From positions 1 through 46,253 of the forward strand of contig SYLI01000040.1 of NCBI GenBank assembly GCA_005809105.1: a stretch of 46,253 bases of DNA, read 5' to 3'. The DNA is from Verrucomicrobiales bacterium. Lineage in GTDB: Bacteria > Verrucomicrobiota > Verrucomicrobiia > Limisphaerales > UBA1100. The notes beneath the pieces are model-generated. The model made no database searches and was not told the DNA's origin. It saw only the letters and a program-made list of their open reading frames with translations. This document shows positions 8,185 through 17,135 of this stretch, piece after piece. Positions within the stretch are counted from its first letter, which is position 1, and each line of letters starts with the position of its first letter. The position numbers and the translations under genes are program-made.

Positions 8185-9147
8185 TTATTTTTCCTCCTTG
8201 TCCTTGGGTGCCACGCCCGTGAGTTCGGTGAAGGCTTTCTCCACCTGAGCTTCGATGAAATCGCCCACGTATCGCGCGATGGGTTCCTTCTTGCGGATCG
8301 CCATGCCCACGTCCTTGGCGCGCTCGCGCGCCGCCTCCGGCGTCTTCACGGTCTTGGCCAGCTCGCGGACTTGCGCCTGCAACTCGCGGAAATAGGCCAT
8401 CTGGTCGTCCAAGAGCGCGCCCGATGCGTGCGGCCCGTGCCCGGGGCAGACTCGCGTAGCGCCCAGTTTTTTCGCCGCCTCCAGGGTCTGCACCCATTTC
8501 AGGCTGTTGCCGTCGCCCACATAGTTGTAGGGGCCGTTGACGCAGGCGTCGCCGGTGAAAAGGATTTTCTCGCGGGGCAGCCAGACGAACGTGTCGCCCT
8601 GAGTGTGCGCCGTGCCCAGATGCAGCAGCTCGACGCGCCGCTTGCCATCGTCAAACACCAGCTTGGTCTCAAACAAGACGATGGGCGGGCGCAGCTTGCT
8701 CTTGCGCATGTCCTCCCGAGCCTTCGCGGCGAACTCCCACCGGCCGGGCTTGCCACCAAAATGCCCCGTCTCGTATTTTTTCATTTCATCGAGCGCGCCC
8801 TGATGCGCCACGGGGGTCACGCCGTTCTCCAGCCACACCTGGTTGCCGTAGGCGTGGTCGCCATGATGGTGGGTGTCCACCACGAAACGGATGGGCTTGT
8901 CAGTGGTCGCCTTGATCTTGGGCAGCACCTCCAACGCGCCAGAGGGGAAATTGCCGTCCACCACCAGCACGAAATCCTCGAACACAATCCAGCCGTGGTT
9001 GCAATGGCCCGACGCCTTGAGGTCGCCCTCGTGAAAATACACGCCCGGCGCCACCTGTTGAACCTGGCCCACCTTGCCTTCAGCCGCTTGAAGGGGGCCC
9101 GCACAAAACAACAAGGCAGCGCCCGCGAGGGGGAAGATGGATTTCAT
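8185..9147 (-). CDS. Secreted metallo-beta-lactamase-fold hydrolase
   Basis: A 320-residue protein with a signal peptide (about 1-22). The metallo-beta-lactamase zinc motif is DTHHHGDHAYGN (HHHGDH at 93-98), with the further ligands GTAHTQGD (His181), LFTGD (Asp200) and PGHGPH (His237). The set is complete, so it should be an active di-metal hydrolase. Exported members of this branch (quinoprotein-relay or cyclase-like) act on diverse esters and thioesters. The C-terminus is a Lys/Glu-rich helix ending KDKEEK. A short inverted repeat (CCGCC...GGCGG, 9149-9165) sits immediately before the ATG and could partly mask translation start. Downstream partner: the PHP-domain gene, one base away. Confidence 0.9.
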   Translation of the reverse strand: MKSIFPLAGAALLFCAGPLQAAEGKVGQVQQVAPGVYFHEGDLKASGHCNHGWIVFEDFVLVVDGNFPSGALEVLPKIKATTDKPIRFVVDTHHHGDHAYGNQVWLENGVTPVAHQGALDEMKKYETGHFGGKPGRWEFAAKAREDMRKSKLRPPIVLFETKLVFDDGKRRVELLHLGTAHTQGDTFVWLPREKILFTGDACVNGPYNYVGDGNSLKWVQTLEAAKKLGATRVCPGHGPHASGALLDDQMAYFRELQAQVRELAKTVKTPEAARERAKDVGMAIRKKEPIARYVGDFIEAQVEKAFTELTGVAPKDKEEK

Positions 9148-9205
9148 GCCGCCAAAACTAGGCGGTCACCAGACCCGGCGCAACCGCAGAGTTGGCCTCT
9201 CCTGC

Positions 9206-10771
9206 TCAGGGATGCGCAAGGCGCGCCGCCTTGGCATGGCCGCTTCCCAGATGCCGGTTCACCGCGTTGAGATAGGCGCGGGCGCTGGCCTCGATGACGT
9301 CGGTGCTGGCACCCTTGCCCGTCTGCAAGTCGCCGTTGCCAAACATCGCCTTGAGCGTGACCTCGCCCAGGGCATCCTCGCCCTGCGAAACGGCGCGCAG
9401 GGAATAGTCCTTGAGCTGGCCGCTCACTTCCGTGATCCGGTCCATCGCCTTGACCACCGCGTCCACCGGACCATCGCCCGTGGCCGCCTCCTGCCGGGCG
9501 CAGCCTTTAACACCCGGCTTGCGCAGGCGCACCGTGGCCGTTGGCACCGTGTGGTTTCCCGTCGTCACACTCAGGTAGTCCAGCGACCACGTCTCGGGCA
9601 CCTCGGTGATGTGCCCCTCAACCAGCGCGGAGAGGTCTTCGTCGTAAACGAACTTCTTTTTGTCACCGATGGTCTTGAACTGGGCGAAGAGCGCGGCGAC
9701 TTCCGATTCGCCCATGTTGAAGCCCAGATGCTTGAGCCGTGCGGCCATGGCTGCCCGTCCGGAGTGTTTGGTGAGCGGCAATTCCGTGCCCCCCCAGCCG
9801 ACGTCCTGGGGATCCATGATTTCGTAAGTCTCGCGCCTTTTAAGGATGCCATCCTGATGGATGCCGCTGGAATGGGCGAAGGCGTTTTCCCCAACGATGG
9901 CCTTGCTGCGCTGGACCAGGAGGCCGCTCATGCGGGAAACCATGCGCGAACTTTTCAAGATTTCCGGCGCATGGACGCCGCAAGTGGCGCCGCCGAAGAA
10001 GTCGCTTCGCGTGCGCAGCGCCATCACGATCTCCTCCAGCGCGGCGTTCCCGGCCCGCTCACCGATGCCGATGACGGTGCATTCCACCTGGCGCGCGCCG
10101 GCGCGGACCGCCGCCAGGGAGTTGGCGACCGCCAATCCGAGATCATTGTGGCAATGCACACTGATGATGGCCTTGCCGGTGCGAAATTCGGGCACCGACT
10201 CGTGGAGCTGGCCGATGAGCGCGGCGTATTGATCAGGCACGGCCCAGCCCACTGTGTCGGGAATGTTGACGGTGCGCGCCCCGGCCGCCACGACGGCCCT
10301 GCAAATCTGAATGAGAAAATCCGGCTCGGTGCGCGACCCGTCCTCAGGGGAAAACTCCACGTCCTCCACCAAGCCACGGGCGCGCTTCACGCCGTCCACC
10401 GCCAGCCTGAGAATTTCATCCTGCGCCTTGCCGAGCTTGAACTCGCGGTGAATTTTTGAGGTCGCGAGAAACACGTGGATTCGCCCGCGCCGGCCGGCGG
10501 GCTTGACGGCTTCGCCTGCGGCGTCGATGTCCCTGGGGACACACCGCGCCAACCCGCAAATGACGGGCCCCTTGATCTCCCTGGCGATGACTTGGACCGC
10601 CTCAAAATCTCCTTCGCTGATGACCGGGAAACCTGCCTCGATGACATCCACACGCAGCCGCGCCAGCTGTCGTGCCACTTCGCTCTTCTCGCGCAGGTTC
10701 ATGGATGCGCCGGGGCACTGCTCACCATCGCGGAGGGTGGTGTCAAAAATCGTAACGCGTTTGTCGCTCAT
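9206..10771 (-). CDS. leuA: 2-isopropylmalate synthase
   Basis: A 521-residue enzyme making the first committed step of leucine synthesis, condensation of acetyl-CoA with 2-oxoisovalerate. The N-terminal TIM barrel begins with IFDTTLRDGEQCPG (8-21), the signature loop carrying the catalytic Arg and metal-binding Asp, and contains the metal motif VHCHNDLGLA. NAFAHSSGIHQDG lies in the linker. Residues from about 385 form the leucine-binding regulatory domain (GEVTLKAMFGNGDLQTGKGASTDVIEASARAYLNAVN), so feedback inhibition is expected. A Leu-rich mini-ORF and terminator lie upstream. The secreted hydrolase genes and fba follow on the same strand. Confidence 0.97.
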   Translation of the reverse strand: MSDKRVTIFDTTLRDGEQCPGASMNLREKSEVARQLARLRVDVIEAGFPVISEGDFEAVQVIAREIKGPVICGLARCVPRDIDAAGEAVKPAGRRGRIHVFLATSKIHREFKLGKAQDEILRLAVDGVKRARGLVEDVEFSPEDGSRTEPDFLIQICRAVVAAGARTVNIPDTVGWAVPDQYAALIGQLHESVPEFRTGKAIISVHCHNDLGLAVANSLAAVRAGARQVECTVIGIGERAGNAALEEIVMALRTRSDFFGGATCGVHAPEILKSSRMVSRMSGLLVQRSKAIVGENAFAHSSGIHQDGILKRRETYEIMDPQDVGWGGTELPLTKHSGRAAMAARLKHLGFNMGESEVAALFAQFKTIGDKKKFVYDEDLSALVEGHITEVPETWSLDYLSVTTGNHTVPTATVRLRKPGVKGCARQEAATGDGPVDAVVKAMDRITEVSGQLKDYSLRAVSQGEDALGEVTLKAMFGNGDLQTGKGASTDVIEASARAYLNAVNRHLGSGHAKAARLAHP

Positions 10772-10786
10772 GACTGGGGTGGTTGC

Positions 10787-10827
10787 AAAAAATGAAACCC
10801 CACCGGCCTCGCGGCGGGTGGGGTTTC
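10787..10827 (-). terminator. Intrinsic terminator in the leuA leader (likely attenuator)
   Basis: On the minus strand GAAACCCCACC (10827-10817) pairs with GGTGGGGTTTC (10804-10794), an 11-bp perfect stem, followed by A and six T. This lies only 16 bases before the leuA ATG and after the Leu-rich mini-ORF. A terminator placed inside the leader of its own operon is the hallmark of attenuation. GGCGGG in the mini-ORF could pair with CCCGCC in the 5' part of the hairpin as an antiterminator; this pairing is inferred. Confidence 0.75.
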
Positions 10828-10847
10828 TCCATTCGTGTGACCAGAAT

Positions 10848-10922
10848 TCAGAACCCGACCGCCTCGCCCGCCAGGGGCAGTGCGTCGCCTAGCGCCAGTC
10901 GCAGGTTCAGTTTGCCGCTCAC
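10848..10922 (-). CDS. Candidate leucine leader peptide (leuL-like)
   Basis: A 24-codon open frame starting at GTG, with six Leu within an 11-residue stretch (LNLRLALGDAL then PL), five CTG and one CTA. It ends 20 bases before the attenuator-like terminator upstream of leuA. Translation of Leu codons would sense charged leucine tRNA and set the choice between terminator and antiterminator. The same frame extends further upstream (in-frame ATG at 10973), so the true start is uncertain. With the promoter proposed here the GTG would be at or near the transcript 5' end. Supported by position and composition only. Confidence 0.4.
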   Translation of the reverse strand: MSGKLNLRLALGDALPLAGEAVGF

Positions 10923-10929
10923 AGGCTGC

Positions 10930-10958
10930 ACCCTAGTTCCCGACTTCACTGAGGTCAA
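10930..10958 (-). promoter_or_regulatory. Candidate promoter of the leuA operon
   Basis: On the minus strand TTGACC (10958-10953) and TAGGGT (10935-10930) are 17 bases apart. The -35 is good and the -10 moderate (three of six). The word CTAGTT occurs twice on the plus strand, at 10933-10938 and 10960-10965, overlapping the -10 and touching the -35. The second copy is part of the palindrome AAACTAGTTT. This could be an operator pair. Confidence 0.35.
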
Positions 10959-11061
10959 ACTAGTTTTGCGCATCTGGAGCATGCCGATCTGCCTCCAAGC
11001 CCTTGGGCCGCGAAATGTATTGAAGCAAAACTTCTGCAACTGCCACAATGAGCTGACTCAC

Positions 11062-12687
11062 ATGACAACTGATCCGCAGACTCTTTGGAAAAGGTTTCAG
11101 AAGTACTACAAGCATTTCCCGTCAATAGGTCTCTCAATCGACATCAGTAGAATGCACTTTGATGACGTCTTCCTTCAGGGCATGGAAGGGCGAATGCAGC
11201 GCGCATTTCAGGCGATGGAGGAATTGGAGCGTGGCGCAATCGCGAATCCTGACGAGAACCGAATGGTCGGCCACTATTGGCTCCGAAATCCAGCCCTCTC
11301 CCCGACTGAGTCGATTCGTAGCGAGATAGAGTCAAATATCGCTTCCATCGAAGCATTTGCCTCAGACGTCCACTCTGGAAAGATTCAAGGAGTCCATGGC
11401 AGGTTCAAGCACCTGCTCATCATTGGAATCGGAGGTTCGGCTTTGGGTCCACAGTTCATCTCAGATTCGCTCGGAAGCCCCGCAGACGATGAGATGACGT
11501 TGCACTTTTTCGATAACACTGACCCAGATGGGTTCGACAAAGTGCTTTCGACGCTTGAAACCCTGCCGGACGGCAGACTTGGCCAAACTCTGACCCTCGT
11601 CATTTCAAAGAGCGGCGGCACGAAGGAAACAAGAAACGGCATGATCGAGGCAATGGCTGCCTACAATCGGGCTGGGATCGATTTCTCTAAGCATGCGGTT
11701 GCCATTACTGGCAATGGATCGGCCTTGGAGATGGCCGCAGTTAACGATCACTGGATGTCAGTTTTCCCAATGTGGGACTGGGTTGGCGGGCGCACAAGCG
11801 TTTTTTCGGCAGTCGGATTGGTTCCGGCAGCATTGCAGGGTATCGACATCCGGCAGCTGATCCGAGGCGCGGAGGCGTGTGACTTGGTTACTCGTGAAAG
11901 GGAGACAATTTCGAATCCAGCGGCGAGCCTGGCACTGATGTGGTTTCATTCGGGAAGCGGAAAAGGCACTAAGGCGATGGTCGTCCTTCCCTACAAGGAT
12001 AGACTGATTCTTTTCTCAAGATTTCTACAACAACTAGTAATGGAATCGCTTGGTAAGACGCTGGATCTTGACGGCAAGCCAGCCTATCAAGGGCTCTCGG
12101 TGTTTGGGAACAAGGGATCAACGGATCAACACGCTTACATTCAACAACTTAGGGACGGAATCGACAACTTTTTCGTTACTTTCGTAGGCGTTAGCAAAGA
12201 TCGGGCTACAGCAACCGTGTACGTAGAGGATCAGTGGATTACATCTGGGGATTACCTTCATGGCCTTATGGAAGGAACAAAGACGGCACTATTCGAGAAT
12301 GGAAGAGGTTCTATAACGATAAGGATTGATGAAGTATCTCCATTTCATGTTGGAGTGTTAATTTCGCTTTACGAGCGTGCGGTCGGCCTTTACGCGCAAT
12401 TGATCAATGTGAATGCCTACCATCAGCCGGGCGTAGAGGCCGGAAAGTCAGCCGCAAATCGTGTGCTAGAATCCCAGCGAGCCGCGGTGGATTGCTTGAT
12501 GCGGCGGGCTGGCCATTCGATGACGATTGAAGACTTGGCGATGGAGTGCCAGATGGTTGACCGGGCTGAAACTCTCTTCGCCGTCTGCGAACATCTTGCC
12601 GCCAATGGCCGCATGGTCAAGACACCAGGGGAAGGAATCTTCGACGCGAGGTACGCGCTCCCATCCGGCGGAGAAAGTTCGCTCTGA
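11062..12687 (+). CDS. pgi: Glucose-6-phosphate isomerase
   Basis: A 541-residue cytoplasmic enzyme interconverting glucose 6-phosphate and fructose 6-phosphate. Recognisable segments are the [14 protein letters not shown] loop near residue 115, the phosphate-binding [55 protein letters not shown] with the catalytic-region His, and a helical C-terminal extension that looks like a winged-helix tail. ATG at 11062 is chosen because [12 protein letters not shown] begins the normal N-terminal helix. The stop overlaps the mnmG start (TGATG). By eye the G+C is near half, clearly below that of the neighbours, suggesting this pair was acquired or has a different history. Confidence 0.96.
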   Translation: MTTDPQTLWKRFQKYYKHFPSIGLSIDISRMHFDDVFLQGMEGRMQRAFQAMEELERGAIANPDENRMVGHYWLRNPALSPTESIRSEIESNIASIEAFASDVHSGKIQGVHGRFKHLLIIGIGGSALGPQFISDSLGSPADDEMTLHFFDNTDPDGFDKVLSTLETLPDGRLGQTLTLVISKSGGTKETRNGMIEAMAAYNRAGIDFSKHAVAITGNGSALEMAAVNDHWMSVFPMWDWVGGRTSVFSAVGLVPAALQGIDIRQLIRGAEACDLVTRERETISNPAASLALMWFHSGSGKGTKAMVVLPYKDRLILFSRFLQQLVMESLGKTLDLDGKPAYQGLSVFGNKGSTDQHAYIQQLRDGIDNFFVTFVGVSKDRATATVYVEDQWITSGDYLHGLMEGTKTALFENGRGSITIRIDEVSPFHVGVLISLYERAVGLYAQLINVNAYHQPGVEAGKSAANRVLESQRAAVDCLMRRAGHSMTIEDLAMECQMVDRAETLFAVCEHLAANGRMVKTPGEGIFDARYALPSGGESSL

Positions 12688-14591
12688 TGTTCAGCTACCC
12701 AAGACAATTCGATGTCATCGTCGTCGGTGCCGGCCATGCCGGAATAGAGGCCGCGCTCGCTTCGGCAAGAATCGGCTGCCAAACGCTGCTGCTCACCGGC
12801 AATGTAGACACGATCGGGCAGATGAGCTGTAATCCGGCAATCGGAGGCTTGGCGAAAGGTCATCTAGTCCGAGAAATCGATGCCCTCGGAGGCGAGATGG
12901 GGATTTGCACGGACTTCACGGGCCTCCAATTCAAAATGCTTAACAAGAGCAAGGGCCCTGCGGTGTGGGCGCCCAGAGCCCAATGTGACAAGAAGGCCTA
13001 CCAGTATAGAATGAAATGGGTTTGCGAGCGCCAAGAGAATCTCACGATCCAACAAGCGCAAGCTTCCGCCCTAGTCCTTGAGGACGGCGCTGCCTGTGGG
13101 ATCGAAACAGCGCTTGGCGTGCGCTATCGCGCGAATGCCATCGTGCTGACAACCGGGACTTTCTTGTCCGCAATGATGCACATTGGCAGCTCCAAACAGC
13201 CAGGCGGTAGGTCTGGCGACGCAGCTTCCACCGGCATCCCGGCATCACTGGCCGGGATCGGACTCGAATTGGGAAGACTCAAGACCGGAACCCCGCCGAG
13301 GATTCTAAAACGATCCGTGGATTTTAGCCGATTGGAGATCCAGCCGGGAGACGATCCAATCCCCTACTTCTCGCACTGGCGGAACGAACTGTTCCACGTG
13401 GAACAGCCACAAGCGGCAATTCCAGCCGGCTCGGCAAGCCAGCCGAGGTATCCCAAAGGATCGATCCTCGAACGGGCGGGCGGGCAGTTGAATTGTTGGA
13501 TTACTTGGACCACACCCAAGACAGCCGACTTGGTGCGAGCAAACCTCCACCGATCGCCAATGTATTCTGGGGCAATCGAAGGCATAGGCCCCAGGTACTG
13601 CCCATCGATCGAGGACAAGTTTGTCAGGTTCTCGGACAAGCCGCGTCACCAGATTTTTTTGGAGCCGGAAGGAATTGAAACCGACGAGCTGTACGTCAAC
13701 GGTTTCTCCACTTGCCTTCCTTTTGAAGTCCAGGTGGAAATGGTTAGGTCCATAGCGGGTTGTGAGAATGCAGAAATACTTCGCCCGGCTTATGCGGTGG
13801 AATACGACTACGTTCTTCCACACCAACTCAAGCACACGCTTGAGTCCAAGGATTGCCCGGGACTCTTCCTGGCTGGACAAATCAACGGAACCTCTGGTTA
13901 TGAGGAAGCTGCGGCGCAAGGAATCATGGCCGGCATCAATGCAGCCAGGCGCACCAAGTCGTTGGGCGGAATCATCCTGCGCAGAGACCAAGCTTATATC
14001 GGCGTGCTCATTGACGACCTAATTACGAAAGGGACAGAAGAGCCCTACCGGATGTTCACAAGCCGATCTGAATACAGACTGCTTTTAAGGCAAGACAACT
14101 CGGACGCGAGACTTTGCAGAATAGGTAACGATATAGGCATCCTTGAAAGCCGAAGATTTAACCATTATTTGAAACTTGAAAGCCAGGTTATCGAAGAGAT
14201 TCAGCGGCTAAAGTCTGTTAGAGAAGGCCAAGTCACGATGGCACAGTTGCTGAGCAGGCCGGGGGTAAAGTACTCGGATTTGCCATCGGCGAATCCAGAT
14301 CTGGATGAAGACATTCGCCACAAGATTGAAACTGAAATCAAGTACGAGGGGTATCTCGAACGCCAACTTGATGACGTCGCCAAGTTTAGGGAAAGAGAAA
14401 GTATGATTATACCCAAGTGGCTTGATTATAGAGAGATACGAGGGATAAGAAACGAGGCGGCTCAGAAACTCTCAAGGCATCGCCCCGAAACCGTCGGCCA
14501 GGCACTCCGCATCTCAGGCGTTTCCCCCGCAGACATCAGCCTTGTGATGGTCAGGATGCGTCGAGGCCAATCATTGCCCGAACCCTCGTGA
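12687..14591 (+). CDS. mnmG: tRNA uridine-5-carboxymethylaminomethyl modification enzyme MnmG (GidA)
   Basis: A 634-residue FAD protein that, with MnmE, modifies the wobble uridine of several tRNAs. The FAD motif [19 protein letters not shown] starts near residue 12. Conserved segments follow: [89 protein letters not shown] and the C-terminal helical domain with KYEGYLERQ. Translation is coupled to pgi by a one-base overlap. The segment following FSHW (about residues 230-267), containing [12 protein letters not shown], looks longer than in typical MnmG and its codons encode the parS palindrome. The usual partner rsmG is not next door. Base composition matches pgi, not the flanks. Confidence 0.97.
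   Translation: MFSYPRQFDVIVVGAGHAGIEAALASARIGCQTLLLTGNVDTIGQMSCNPAIGGLAKGHLVREIDALGGEMGICTDFTGLQFKMLNKSKGPAVWAPRAQCDKKAYQYRMKWVCERQENLTIQQAQASALVLEDGAACGIETALGVRYRANAIVLTTGTFLSAMMHIGSSKQPGGRSGDAASTGIPASLAGIGLELGRLKTGTPPRILKRSVDFSRLEIQPGDDPIPYFSHWRNELFHVEQPQAAIPAGSASQPRYPKGSILERAGGQLNCWITWTTPKTADLVRANLHRSPMYSGAIEGIGPRYCPSIEDKFVRFSDKPRHQIFLEPEGIETDELYVNGFSTCLPFEVQVEMVRSIAGCENAEILRPAYAVEYDYVLPHQLKHTLESKDCPGLFLAGQINGTSGYEEAAAQGIMAGINAARRTKSLGGIILRRDQAYIGVLIDDLITKGTEEPYRMFTSRSEYRLLLRQDNSDARLCRIGNDIGILESRRFNHYLKLESQVIEEIQRLKSVREGQVTMAQLLSRPGVKYSDLPSANPDLDEDIRHKIETEIKYEGYLERQLDDVAKFRERESMIIPKWLDYREIRGIRNEAAQKLSRHRPETVGQALRISGVSPADISLVMVRMRRGQSLPEPS
13390..13405. promoter_or_regulatory. Perfect parS-type centromere site inside mnmG
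   Basis: TGTTCCACGTGGAACA is a flawless 16-bp palindrome identical in form to chromosomal parS sites bound by ParB/Spo0J, differing from the B. subtilis consensus only at the symmetric C/G positions. In frame it encodes the FHVEQ part of an atypical MnmG loop, much as parS is embedded in rsmG coding sequence in other bacteria. No parA or parB gene is in the window. Only one copy was found by eye. Confidence 0.75.
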
Positions 14592-14629
14592 ATTCAGAAA
14601 ACAGCCGCTGCAGTTTCAATGACGAATGG

Positions 14630-15544
14630 TTACCTGTTTATTTTGGCGTAGGGCATGGACTCAATCATCTTGGCGATCCATTCCTCGGTGATGAACGTGC
14701 GCTTGATATTTAGGTAGATCATTTTCTCAAATCCAAGTAGGTGGCGCGCGCTCTCATTGCCGATGCGGGTGTCGTTGAGGCTGATTGTTTTCAAGCCCGC
14801 CATTTTGGACAAATGCTGAGCGCCCCCATCACGGATGTTATTCTCGCTCAGATCTAAAGACTGGAGCTGGGTCAGTTCTGCCAAGTGGGCCAATCCGCGG
14901 TGTGTGATGGCAGTGCCGGAGAGATTCAAGGCCTCAAGCCCGACGAGTTTGCCAATGTGCACCAGCCCGACATCCGTGATCTTGGTCGCAGCCACCGAGA
15001 GCCGTCGCAGGGATTGGCTCTGTTCCAAAGCCTGAACGCCATTGTCACCCAGCTGTGTGATGTCTGCCACCAGTTCGCGCAACCGGGGCATCGCCGCCAG
15101 ATGCTTCACGCCGGCATCAGTAATGGCGCTATCGGTGATATCCAGCGCCTCAATCGACTCCACCTTGCTTAAAAGCTCGAATCCCTTGTCACCCACCCGG
15201 GTGCCAAAGGCAAAGTAGACCAGGGAAACTTGCGCCTTCTCGTTGAGGTCTATCCGGCGCGAGAGCGACTTGAGCGCTCCATACATATCGCCATGCTGGG
15301 ATTCCAAGGCCGCCACCAACGGATCCACGGGTTCTTGTCCGTCGGCGACCGCTTCACTCGAAGGGCTCTCGATGGAGATCTCTCCCTCCGAAGCAATGGG
15401 GGCAGTCTCGCCGGCCAGTGGCTTGATTTCGGCCGGTGCTGCATTCTGCTGACTGGAGTCAAAGGGGGCAGCAGGGGTGGGCGCTGCCTTCGTGTCGTCC
15501 GATTCGGCGGCAGCAGGCGCGAACAGTTTTCCCCAGAAACTCAT
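14630..15544 (-). CDS. Leucine-rich repeat protein
   Basis: A 304-residue protein. After MSFWGKLFAP the first 90 residues are Ala/Pro/Glu-rich and low in complexity. From about residue 105 to the end there are roughly eight leucine-rich repeats of about 24 residues with the pattern L..L.L..T.ITD.G..HL, for example LVGLEALNLSGTAITHRGLAHL. This short repeat type is common in planctomycetes and verrucomicrobia. There is no signal peptide, so it is probably cytoplasmic, with protein binding as the inferred role. ATG at 15544 is preferred over a TTG four codons upstream. It is convergent with mnmG, 38 bases away, with no clear terminator between. Confidence 0.88.
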   Translation of the reverse strand: MSFWGKLFAPAAAESDDTKAAPTPAAPFDSSQQNAAPAEIKPLAGETAPIASEGEISIESPSSEAVADGQEPVDPLVAALESQHGDMYGALKSLSRRIDLNEKAQVSLVYFAFGTRVGDKGFELLSKVESIEALDITDSAITDAGVKHLAAMPRLRELVADITQLGDNGVQALEQSQSLRRLSVAATKITDVGLVHIGKLVGLEALNLSGTAITHRGLAHLAELTQLQSLDLSENNIRDGGAQHLSKMAGLKTISLNDTRIGNESARHLLGFEKMIYLNIKRTFITEEWIAKMIESMPYAKINR

Positions 15545-15619
15545 CCGCCCCCTCAATGGCTGAGGGCAGCAACCGTGTCAAAGGGCATCGATCCACAGGG
15601 CGGCGATGACAAAAAAGAT

Positions 15620-15705
15620 TGGTGGGAGGAACAGGATTCGAACCTGTGAAGGCGTAAGCCAGTTGATTTACAGTCAACCCCGTTTGGCCACTTCGGTATC
15701 CTCCC
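15620..15705 (-). tRNA. tRNA-Tyr (anticodon GTA)
   Basis: On the minus strand from 15705, the acceptor GGGAGGA pairs with TCCTCCC (15630-15624). The anticodon loop CTGTAAA gives GTA. A long class II variable arm follows, and the T arm is ACAGGTTCGAATCCTGT. The discriminator is A and CCA is encoded at 15622-15620. A run of six T starts four bases after the CCA end and could serve termination. The length of 86 nt fits class II. Confidence 0.96.
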
Positions 15706-15788
15706 GCCGGTGCGACACGCGGGCCGGTGATTTAGCCGAAGACCGCCGCGCTTGTCAAACTCGCGCTCCCTTCGTTAGCTTGGCGCCC

Positions 15789-17135
15789 ATGTTCGCCACA
15801 CTCAGCGACAAACTTCAGCGCGCCTTCCGCAATCTCCGCGGCCTAGGAAAGATTTCAGAGGACAACATCGGCGATTCGCTTCGGGAAGTTCGCATGGCGC
15901 TGCTCGAGGCTGACGTCAATTTCCAAGTCGCCAAGGAATTCATCAGCCGCGTCAAGGCGCAGTCGCTGGGACAGGAAGTGCTGGCCTCGGTCCAACCCGG
16001 ACAACAGATTGTCAAAGTCATCCATGACGAATTGGTCGCCCTGCTGGGATCCACGCACGCTCAACTCGAGACCGGGGGGAACCCCAGCTGCCTCATGATG
16101 GTGGGGCTGCATGGCTCCGGAAAAACCACCAGCACCGGCAAACTCGCGCGGCTCCTGCACAAACAAGGCCGTCGTCCGCTCCTTGTGGCCGCCGACGTGT
16201 ACCGGCCCGCAGCGATGGATCAACTGGCCGCGCTGGGTGCCCAGCTCGAAATTCCCACCTTCGTGCAGCGAGGCGAAACCGATGTGCTGCGAATCGCCGA
16301 GGGAGCACTGGCAATGGCGCGCGCGCAGAATCTCAATCCCATTCTGTTCGACACGGCGGGGCGCCTGCAGATCGACACCGACTTAGTGCAGGAACTCGTC
16401 CGGCTGCGCGACCACATCCGTCCACAGGAAATCCTGCTCGTGCTCGACGCCGCCACCGGCCAAGAAGCCGTCAACATCGCCACCCACTTTGATCAAGCGC
16501 TGGGCATCACCGGCGCCATCCTCACCAAGCTCGACGGCGATGCCCGCGGCGGGGCGGCGCTCTCTTTCAAGTCGGTCACGGGTAAGCCCATCAAGTTTAT
16601 GGGCACGGGCGAAAAGCTGGCCGACTTCGAACCCTTTCACCCCGATCGCATGGCGTCGCGTATCCTGGGCATGGGCGATGTGGTGAGCCTCGTCGAACGC
16701 GCTGCCGAAACCATCGAGGAAGACGACGCCAAGCGCCTGGAGGAAAAGTTGCGCCGGGGCACCTTCACGCTCGATGACTTTCTGGAACAGATGCGCGCCA
16801 TGAAAAAACTGGGGCCTCTGGAAAATCTCGTCGGCATGCTGCCCGGCGGCGATCAGGCGCTGCGCGGCGCTGACCTAGATCGCGGCAAACAGGAACTGCG
16901 CCGCATGGAGGGCATGATTTGCAGCATGACGCCGGGCGAACGCGCCCAGCCCGCCATTCTTAACGCGAGCCGCCGCAAGCGCATTGCCAAAGGCAGCGGC
17001 GTGTCGGTGGCTGAGCTTAACACCCTGCTCAACAAGTTTTCTGAGATGCAGCGCATGATGAAGCAGATGGGAAAAATGCAGAAGATGATGGCGCGGATGG
17101 GTGGCGGCGGGCGCCCTCCTTTCATGGGCCGCTAA
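15789..17135 (+). CDS. ffh: Signal recognition particle protein Ffh
   Basis: A 448-residue GTPase of the signal recognition particle that directs membrane and secretory proteins to the translocon. The helical N domain (1-90) is followed by the G domain: P-loop VGLHGSGKTTSTGKLA (105-120), AADVYRPAA, DTAGRLQ, TKLDGDARGG and the GTGEK box. The M domain is Met-rich and ends in KQMGKMQKMMARMGGGG. Length and order are canonical. ATG at 15789 starts the usual MF-x-LSDKLQRAFRNLRG. The upstream frame runs through the tRNA-Tyr gene and is not coding. The stop overlaps the stop of the convergent serine hydrolase by three bases. Confidence 0.97.
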   Translation: MFATLSDKLQRAFRNLRGLGKISEDNIGDSLREVRMALLEADVNFQVAKEFISRVKAQSLGQEVLASVQPGQQIVKVIHDELVALLGSTHAQLETGGNPSCLMMVGLHGSGKTTSTGKLARLLHKQGRRPLLVAADVYRPAAMDQLAALGAQLEIPTFVQRGETDVLRIAEGALAMARAQNLNPILFDTAGRLQIDTDLVQELVRLRDHIRPQEILLVLDAATGQEAVNIATHFDQALGITGAILTKLDGDARGGAALSFKSVTGKPIKFMGTGEKLADFEPFHPDRMASRILGMGDVVSLVERAAETIEEDDAKRLEEKLRRGTFTLDDFLEQMRAMKKLGPLENLVGMLPGGDQALRGADLDRGKQELRRMEGMICSMTPGERAQPAILNASRRKRIAKGSGVSVAELNTLLNKFSEMQRMMKQMGKMQKMMARMGGGGRPPFMGR

